From NCBI GenBank assembly GCA_016271365.2, contig CM057456.1:161746501-161810500 (forward strand): 64,000 bases of DNA. Direction: 5' to 3'. The position numbers and the translations under genes were made by a program. The notes beneath the pieces are model-generated. The model was not told the DNA's origin. It did no database searches and saw nothing but the letters and a program-made list of their open reading frames with translations. Below, one piece after another: positions 56,902-64,000 of this stretch (position 1 is its first letter; each line of letters starts with the position of its first letter). Source of the stretch: Neoceratodus forsteri. Lineage: Eukaryota; Chordata; Ceratodontiformes; Ceratodontidae.

Positions 56902-57708
56902 ATGGCAGGTAGTAGGGTAAACACTGAGGTACAGAGCTCAACACAGGGCAGGGACGGGGTAAATGGTAAAATAGATAAGAGCAAAAAGAGCAGGGATGGG
57001 GAAAAGTATAAAGCCAACATTAAATGGAGGGCAATGACTACCAATGCCCGTAGTCTGGGAAACAAGCTTTCTGAGCTAGTAGCTTTGATGGAAGATGAAC
57101 AATTGGATATTGTGGCAGTCACAGAAACATGGTACATTGAGAACCATGACTGGGATGTCAACATACCAGGGTACACAATCTACAGAAGGGACAGGAAGGC
57201 AAAGAGGAGGTGGAGTAGCTCTCATACATAAGGGAAGGGATCAAGCTACAGAACTAAAAAGTAAAGGGGAGGACAAGAGGCACTTTGGGTCACCTTGGGG
57301 ATGGGTAATGGCATCACAATCCGCACAGGGGTTGTATACAGACCCCCGTCTCAAGGGGAGAAAATGGACAAGAGAATGATAGAGGACATTCTCAAAATGG
57401 CTGAAAAAGGGGAGATACTGTTGATGGGGGACCTGAATATGCCAGATGTTAACTGGAGGACATGTACAGCAGCCACGTCCAAGAGCAGGGTCATTCTCGA
57501 TGCCCTGCAGAGGGTAGACCTTAGACAGCTAGTGCTGGAACCCACTCGGGAGGGAGCAATACTAGACCTGGTAATCTCAAATGGAGAGAGGATCACAAAT
57601 TTAGAAGTCGGTAGACATCTGGTAACAAGCGACCACTGCACAGTGTGCTTCACAATGAGCACAAACCATGGAGATAAGCCATACCAAAACAAGGATACTG
57701 GACTTTAG
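56902..57708 (+). pseudogene. CR1 ORF2 endonuclease, frameshifted
   Basis: The AP-like endonuclease that nicks target DNA. TTNARSLGNKLSELVALMED (57040-57100), DIVAVTETWYIENHDWDV (catalytic Glu) and IPGYTIYRRDR lie in one frame ending at 57231. After a shift come TGVVYRPPSQGEK (57316), LLMGDLNMPDVNW (57420-57455, G-D-x-N) and LVTSDHCTVCFTM (57620-57655, S-D-H). The frame closes at 57708. Confidence 0.85.
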
Positions 57709-59464
57709 AAGAGCTGACTTTGGCAAAATGGGTGAACACCTGAAGAATGCACTAGCAAATGGCCAAATAGGAGGGTGGAAGAACAATGGAGAAAAATTAA
57801 AACTGCCATCATAGAGGCAACAAGTCTTTGTGTAAAACAAATAAAGAAAACAAAGCAGAGGAAAAACCACTATGGCTCTCAAAAGAGGTGGCAGGAAGGT
57901 TAATGAGAAAAAAGCTGCATTCAAAAAGTATAAGGAATCACAGAAGGAGCACGACAGAGAACTGTATCAATTAAAGCAGAAAGAAGTAGGAAAAGCAGTC
58001 AGAATAGAAAGCACAAACTGAGGAAAAATAGCCAACTCTGCCAAAAAGGGGATAAAACCTTTATAGGTACATTAGGAGCATAGAAAGGTTAAGGAGGGAT
58101 AGTGAAGATTAATAAAGGAGAGGGAGGTCGCAGAGGGAGACAGTGAAAAGGCAGAGATACTGAACGAATACTTTTGCTCAGTATTCACCAAAGAAGATGA
58201 GGAGCAGTTACCTAAACCAGACAATAGAAGCACTCTGGGTAGGGGTGTTGACACCAGTCCATTCACAGAAGAAAGAGTACTGAAAGAACTCCTAAAACTC
58301 AAGGTGGACAAAGCAATGGGGCCTGGACGATTCACCCCAGAATCCTAAAAGAACTAAGGGGGACCTAGTGACACCACTGACCACACTTTTAACAAATCAT
58401 GGCAGGATGGGGTGGTACCTGAGGACTGGAGGAGGGCAGATGTGATTCCCTTTACAAAAGTGGAAGCAAGGCAGAAGCAGGAAACTACAGACCTGTAAGT
58501 TTGACCTCAGTGGTAGGGAAAATTATGGAATCACTTCTGAAAGAAAGAATTGTTGAGTACCTAGAGGCCAGCGGGCACAGGACCCAAAGCAGCATGGATT
58601 TACAGCAGGAAGGTCATGTCAGACTAATCTAATTGATTTCTTTGACTGGGTGACCAAAGTAATAGACCAGGGAGGGCTGTGGATATGGCCTACCTAGACT
58701 TTAGCAAGGCATTTGACACAGTCCCACACAAAAGATTAATCAAGTTAGCCAGCCTGGGAGTGGGTCCCATGGTGGTAGCCTGGGTAGCGAACTGGCTGCA
58801 CAACAGGACACAGAAGGTAATAGTGAATGGAACACATTCCAAGAAAGGGGTTACTAGTGGAGTACCTCAAGGCTCAGTACTGGGTCCAATCTTCTTAACA
58901 TCTTTATAAGTGACAGTGAGGATCTGGAGGAAAGTATGCCTCCTTGCTGATGACACAAAGATCTGTAATAGAGTTGATACACAAGAGGGTAGAAAAGATG
59001 AGAAGGGACTTGGCAAGGTTGGAGGAATGGTCAGACATATGGCAACTTAGATTCACCAAAGAAGTGCAGTAATGACCTGGGAAACAAAACCCAGGAGAAG
59101 AGCACACATTAGCAGGGAGGTACTAACAACAACAAAAATGGAAAGGGACCTGGGGGTAGTCATATCAGATGACCTAAGGGTGGGTAAGCAATGTGAAAAG
59201 TCAGTAAGGAGAGCCAGGGATACTGGGATGGTAGGAAGGGCATCACAAGTAGAAAAAGGAAGTGGTTATCCTCTGTACAGACAGTTGGTGAGACCCCATC
59301 TGGAGTACTGTGTGCAGTTTTGGAGACCTCATCTACGCAAGGACATAGATAGGATGGAAGCAGTCCAGAGGAGGGCAACTAAAATGGTGCAGGGTCTACA
59401 TCAGAAACCATATGAGGAGAGACTGAGAGAGCTTAATATGTATACCCTTGATGAAAGGAGGGAC

Positions 59465-60372
59465 ATAGAAACAGAGACTTTGATGGCAGCTAAGGACCGC
59501 TAGGCCCATCTAGTCTGCCCATTTCCCTACCTACAGGATAGGCCGCAGATCCTAGTTAACCAACAGCCTATATCTTCCCGCCCACAAGAATTGCCTTATG
59601 TCTGTCCCATGCATTCTTGAATTCTCCCACAGTTTTAGACCCCACAACTTCCTCAGGAAGGCTGTTCCATGCATCCACTACCCTCTCTGTGAAATAATAC
59701 TTCCTCACATTGCCCCTGAACCGCCCTCCTTCTATCTTTAAATCGTGTCCCCTTGTTCTTGCAAGTCTCTTTTTCTGAAAGATGCTACCCTCTTGGACTT
59801 TGTTGATTCCCTTGAGGTACTTGAAAGTTTCTATCATGTCCCCCCTCTCCCTTCTTTCCTCAAGGGTATACATATTAAGCTCCTTTAGTCTCTCCTCATA
59901 CGGCTTCTCTTGCAGACCCTGCACCATTTTAGTTGCACTCCTCTGACTGCCTCTATCCTGTCTATGTCCTTACGGAGATGGGGTCTCCAGAACTGACACA
60001 GTATTCCAGATGGTGTCTCACCAACTGTCTGTACAGAGGGATAACAACTTCCTGTTTTCTGCTGCTGATGCCTCTCCTATACATCCCAGTATACCCCGGC
60101 CCTCCCTACTGCCTTCTCACATTGCTTGCTAACCTTAAGGTCATCTGATATGATTACCCCAGGTCCCTTTCCTGTTTTGTTGTTGTTACTACCCACCCAT
60201 TGTGTATTCTTCCCCTGGGTTCTTGTTTCCCAGGTGCATTATTTTGCACTTTTTGCATTGAATCCTAGCTGCCATCGTCTGACCATTCCTCCAACCTTGC
60301 CAAGTCCCTTTTCATCCTTTCCACGCCTCCTTGTGTATCAACCCTGTTGCAGATTCTTGTGTCATCTGCAAA
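59465..60372 (-). mobile_element. CR1 3' half, antisense, nested in the sense CR1
   Basis: Begins in plus coordinates with the reversed CR1 tail (CATAGAAACAGAGACTTTGA). The minus frame 59927-59568 reads MIETFKYLKGINKVQEGSIF, ARTRGHDLKIEGGRFRGNVR, NAWNSLPEEV and FKNAWDRHKAILVGG, almost the same as the CR1 at 32107-33521. It ends near 60372 in the FADDTK region. The sense CR1 stops at GAAAGGAGGGA and resumes with AGGACAGGGGACATGATTG, so this copy inserted into it. Confidence 0.85.
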
Positions 60373-60740
60373 ACAGGACAGGGGACATGATTGAAACGTT
60401 CAAGTACCTCAAGGAATCAACAAAGTCCAGAGGGTAGCATCTTTCAGAAAAGAGATGTGTAAGAACAAGGGGCACAGTTTAAAGATAGAGGGATGGCTCA
60501 GGGGTAATGTGAAATTCTTTCACAGAGAGAGTGGTGGATACATGGAACAGCCTTCCTGAGGAGGTTGTTGGGTCTAAAACAGTGGGGGAATTCAAACATG
60601 CATGGGACAGACACAAAGCAATTATGGTGGGGGTTGCAGGAAACAGGCTGTTGGTTAACTAGAATCTGCAGCTTATCCAGTAGGTAGGGAAATGAGCAGA
60701 CTGGGTGGGCCAAGTGTCCTTATCTGCTGTCAAAGTCTAT
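60373..60740 (+). mobile_element. CR1 LINE, sense, part 2 (C-terminus and 3' end)
   Basis: Continuation after the nested copy: GDMIETFKYLKEST, then in other frames the RGNV-K-F-FTE and MEQPS-like region and VGRK-PLSA-like tail, ending GTCAAAGTCTAT. The CR1 repeat tail TTTCTATG follows at 60927-60960, after the small insert at 60741-60914. Confidence 0.8.
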
Positions 60741-60914
60741 TACAAATTGTAAAAAAACAAAGACAAGGCGCTGCGTCAGCATGTGGTCTAAAAACAAAAC
60801 AAAATGGTTATATTAAATGCACTCTGAAAATAGAAAATAGAGTTAAAAATCTACGTTTCGACCTATGGTCTTCTTCAAGAAATATCTAAAAGAGAAAAAA
60901 AACAAGTTAGTGTG
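60741..60914 (-). mobile_element. Short Penelope-like insert with 12-bp target duplication
   Basis: 174 bp between perfect copies of GTCAAAGTCTAT (60729-60740 and 60915-60926), within the CR1 tail. On the minus strand it holds TTGAAGA, then GACC-ATA-GGTC, then GAAAC (60882-60852). That is the core layout of the minimal hammerhead ribozymes known from Penelope-like elements, except that the first conserved C of CUGANGA is U. No coding sequence. Alternative: a SINE sharing that 3' end. Confidence 0.6.
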
Positions 60915-60964
60915 GTCAAAGTCTATGTTTCTATGTTTCTATGTTCTATGTTTCTGTGATACAG
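60915..60964 (+). repeat. CR1 3' tail, (TTTCTATG)n
   Basis: Imperfect 8-bp repeats TTTCTATG, the CR1-type 3' terminus of the sense copy that starts at 56291. Confidence 0.85.
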
Positions 60965-62105
60965 AACTCAAAACATTGTTTGAAAGCTCTCCAGTGTTAC
61001 ACATTCCCTGTTAAGGTTAGTTCACTTGGTTGCCAAACTGCATCCATATTTTCCCATGGCAATGGATTTTAACTTCTGGTACCATGTAATGCTAGCTGTT
61101 CAGAACACCATACGGTCTACTCTGCAAAAGCTCTTTACTGAATGCTTTCCACAGTATATATATAAAGTACAGCACACCATCTAGTGGCAGATTGGAGCAA
61201 CTACATCCAGTGTTTTTTTTTTTGCTGTTAATCTATTGGTACAATAGGTTAGTGGTAAAAGGTGCTACGGCAAGAATACAAACAGGATTGTGTGGAGGTA
61301 AAAAAACAGGGAACAGAATAATAAGGCAATACAGTAAAAAGTATAGTGGGATAAAATGTGAAGTTTAAAAGCAGAAGTGCGAGCAAAAGTGAAAATGGAA
61401 AGGGAATGTTATAGAAATCGCTGTAGCGGAGATAATACTGCATGGGGGTGAGAATAAATTGAGCTCCCTTTACTCTTGACAGCCTGGTCTGCCAGGGATA
61501 TAGTGCCCATTTGAAAGCAATATGAGGCAAAATGTTGGCTAAGTTGTGTCTGTACTTGAAATGGGGAAATTAGACCAAACATTACTCCGGTTTGCAAACA
61601 GGAGCAGATACATTATATGGCAATTTTACACTTCCCTAAATCTTACCCCAACACATAAGTACGCACCTCAGTTTAGTCATGATCCACCTAATCGCTCAGA
61701 TCTTCCACCCCAAACTTTCTCAGTTATCAATCTCTTGAAATGGACATGTTTAAACTCAACATATTAATTTCCATGTGAAATTAACTTCCAGTTTAGTGTA
61801 TTACTAACAACTGCTGGATTGCAGTGACTCTGGTGGCTGCCGGTGGGCTGTACTGGCTATAGTAGTGGTTGCTGAGGTGCGCTGGCTCTGAAAACAGAAG
61901 ATTATAGACAGTACAATAAGTATGGCATGCCACACTTTCACCTTGGCCCACAGCAAGCATTTTCTAATGTCCTGTGGCAGTGGCACCTCCCTCCTGCCAT
62001 TAGCTGATCCATCTAAGCATTATCGTTTGACCACTGCCACCCCACACCATCTGGGTCAAACGTAATTCCGGGTTTATGGTAGCACACCCACCTTCAACTA
62101 GTAGG
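60965..62105. other. Unassigned noncoding sequence
   Basis: Contains a poly-T run at 61212-61224 and AT-rich sequence. Nothing recognised as a gene or repeat family. Frames on both strands are short and without homology I can name. Confidence 0.5.
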
Positions 62106-62332
62106 TGTCAAGCACATGTTGGTATCCAGTGCCCCCACCCTTCCCCAGTCACTGTCAAGCACTCCCCCAGATATCAAGTGGCACACCCAACCCTCACCCT
62201 GTCAGTGTGAAGCACTGTTTGGTGTTTAGTGGCCACCTCACCCCATCCCAGTCAAGCAATCTGGTGTCCAGTTTTTCCCACTTGCCTTGTATGATGCTTT
62301 CTGTGGTGTCCAGTGTTCCCTTACCACTCACT
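62106..62332 (+). repeat. Minisatellite, about 47-53-bp unit, four to five copies
   Basis: Units share GTCAAGCAC, TGGTGTCCAGTG, CCACCC and CCCAGTCA in that order, starting at about 62106, 62153, 62206 and 62251, with a partial unit at about 62300. The L2 copy begins right after. Confidence 0.7.
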
Positions 62333-64000
62333 AACTGTGCAACCCAACCTGTCAGCAGCTCCATCGAGTTTTTACACAAACTGATTGTGATGAGATTGCT
62401 TGCTACTTTGCGAACAAGGTTGACGACATCAGGAGGGGTGCCACCAGCTTCACTCTAAGGGGGTTGCTGTTGGTCGGTGCTTTGTCGCAGAGCCCAGAGT
62501 TTCCTGGAGTACCTTTGACCTGCTGGATCTCGTAGACATTATGAGGATTGTCCAGGAGATGCATCCCACATGCTGTAGTTTAGACCCTGGCCCTACTTCC
62601 CTGATTTTGGGTTGTAGTGAGATCATTGGCCCAGTCTTAGCTTGGATTGTCTGGTGCTCTTTGGATATGGGTGAGTTCCCTAGCTCCTTGAAGGAGGGGG
62701 TGGTGATTCCCCTTCTGAAAAAAGCTTCTTTAGACCCGGAGAACCTAGAAAACTACAGGCCTATCTCTAACCTCCTTTTTGTGGGGAAGGTTATTGAGAA
62801 AATTGTGGCTGCTCAATTGGATAACCATTTAACCACCCATAATTTATACAGACCTCTCCAATCTGGTTTTCACAAGAGGCATAGTACCGAGACTGCTCTG
62901 GTTCGGGTGCTCAATGATCTCCTGATGGCGAGAGATTGGAGATACCACTCTGTCTTGGTTCTCCTACCTCTATCTTCAGCTTTTGATACTGTGCGCCATG
63001 GGGTTCTGCTTGAATGCCTGAGGTTCATCTGTGGGTTGTCTAGTACAGTTCTCAGATGGTTTCCATCTTTCCTCGCTGGGAGAATGCAGAGGATGGTCTC
63101 GGGTTTGTTTTCATCCAGGGCTTTCTCTCTGCCTTGTGGGGTACCTCAGGGTTTAGTACTGTCCCTCATGTTATTAGCAGTATATATGCTGCCCCTCAGA
63201 GCATTGTAAGATGGTATGAGCTGAGGTTTCACTGCTATGCTGAAGATACCCAGCTCTACCTGTCTTTGCACCCAACCAGGTTGGCGTATCTCACTACTGA
63301 ACAACTGCCTAGCAGAAATCCAAGATTGGATGAATTCCTGTGGTTTGAAGTTGAACCCTGGAAAGACTGAGGTTTTGGTCGTGGACGCAGGTCATAGGGT
63401 AGAGGGATTGAGGACTGGGCTCCCTTTCAGCTTAGTTCTGGGGAGGCACAGATTCTCACCTCCGAACGGGTGCGTAACCTGGGAGTAGAGCTTGATGTTG
63501 GTCTGACTTCATCATCAGGTGTTGGAAGTCGTCAAGCTAGCCTTTTTCCACCTTAGGAACATTGCCAGGATTAGGCACCTTGTTCCACCCAGTGACCAGC
63601 CTGTTCTATTCCACGCCTTTGTGACATTGCACCTTGACTACTGCAAGTCCCTTTATTTAGGGCTTCCTGGGGTTGATATCTGTCGCTAGCAGCTAGTGCA
63701 GAACGTGGCAGCATGTCTGTTGACTGGGGCATCGAGGAGATCCCACATCACCCCTGTGCTGCACGCTCTGCACTGGCTGCCATTACAAAGCCCTACATGG
63801 ACAGGGTCCCGATTACTTGAAAGAACTCCTGGTTCCTTACACTCCTGTGTGACAGCTCCACTCAGCTGACGAGGGGTTGCTGGAGATTCGAGGATTAATT
63901 TGCAGTCATCCGGTGCGCATGCTTTCAGATTTTGCGCACCTACCCTCTGGAATTCTCTGCCCGTCAGCTCCAGGAATGCAGGGCAGTGGGGAGTTTTAAG
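62333..64000 (+). mobile_element. L2-clade LINE, copy B (3' end outside window)
   Basis: Same family and orientation as copy A. It starts at TGTGCAACCCAACCTGTCAG, equivalent to about base 290 of copy A, so it is 5'-truncated (or its 5' part was lost) next to the minisatellite. It runs to the window end, into the C-terminal part of the RT. Frames break after 63209. Confidence 0.9.
62541..64000 (+). pseudogene. L2 reverse transcriptase ORF, copy B
   Basis: NYRPISNLLFVGKVIEKIVA (62755-62810), QSGFHKRHSTETALVRVLND, VLLPLSSAFDTVRHGVLL (the palm Asp of L-D-L-S is Pro here), CGVPQGLVLSLMLLAVYMLP (63135-63195; the usual Q-G-S is Q-G-L). After a shift, FHCYAEDTQLYLS at 63225-63265, where the catalytic Y-A-D-D has become Y-A-E-D. 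The C-terminal part is in further frames to 64000 (LLTGASRRS, YKALHGQGP-like). Loss of catalytic residues confirms a dead copy. Confidence 0.86.

Larger units (their letters stand above)
56291..59464 (+). mobile_element. CR1 LINE, sense, part 1 (ORF1 C-terminus and ORF2)
   Basis: 5'-truncated within ORF1. It carries ORF1 (to 56852), ORF2 endonuclease (57030-57700) and RT (58480-59460), then is split by an antisense CR1 and resumes at 60373. RT blocks: VDMAYLDFSKAFDTVPHKRL in two frames (58675-58740), TSGVPQGSVLGPIFLTSL, and VCLLADDTKIC (58935-58970, F-A-D-D altered to L-A-D-D). LVRPHLEYCVQFWRPHLRKD lies at 59285-59345. The linker between 57710 and 58470 is full of shifts. Confidence 0.88.

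Noticed and set aside
61804..61986. Minus-strand 60-codon frame near 61.9 kb
   Set aside because: Short, no homology recognised, in unassigned noncoding DNA.

Overview
The window is nuclear DNA of a vertebrate with a large, repeat-rich genome. CR1 and L2 LINEs, DIRS tyrosine-recombinase retrotransposons, a Ty3/Gypsy element, a full-length L1, a solo LTR and two TTAA-targeting foldback DNA elements are packed around one host exon. This mix suggests a tetrapod, most likely an amphibian (a caecilian would fit). Turtle or tuatara cannot be excluded from sequence alone. Almost every long reading frame belongs to a decayed mobile element.

The only host gene I can support is SMIM13, plus strand. 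Its last coding exon (13271-13455) follows a good splice acceptor and ends at a TAG. An AT-rich, largely repeat-free stretch of 3-5 kb follows and is read as its long 3' UTR. Exon 1 is not in the window, so bases 1-13270 are read as intron 1. That intron holds, in order: an L2 copy, antisense CR1 pieces, a structurally complete DIRS element (4989-10630), a two-unit tandem duplication and the decayed 3' end of another DIRS.

Downstream of SMIM13 come a CR1 copy (18.7-20.5 kb), a DIRS copy lacking its recombinase (20.5-24.8 kb) and an AT-rich CR1 copy (24.8-29.7 kb) split by a solo LTR with a 5-bp target duplication. A minus-strand Gypsy element follows (30035-46157), with a PNMA-like Gag, protease, reverse transcriptase, RNase H and integrase. 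It has itself been invaded three times: by a CR1 near the pol 3' end, by a DIRS gag fragment in one LTR, and by a 3.6-kb foldback element in the same LTR. The other LTR preserves both empty sites.

The right part holds a full-length L1 with a 13-bp target duplication (47845-54220), a LINE 3' end, two more CR1 copies in inverted arrangement (one nested in the other), a small Penelope-like insert with a hammerhead-like motif, a short minisatellite and a second copy of the first L2 family running off the end.

No operon, CRISPR array, rRNA or tRNA gene was seen. The most interesting objects are the foldback element with minisatellite arms, the PNMA-type Gypsy, the DIRS element with a readable internal complementary region, and the TTAA foldback MITE inside the SMIM13 3' UTR.
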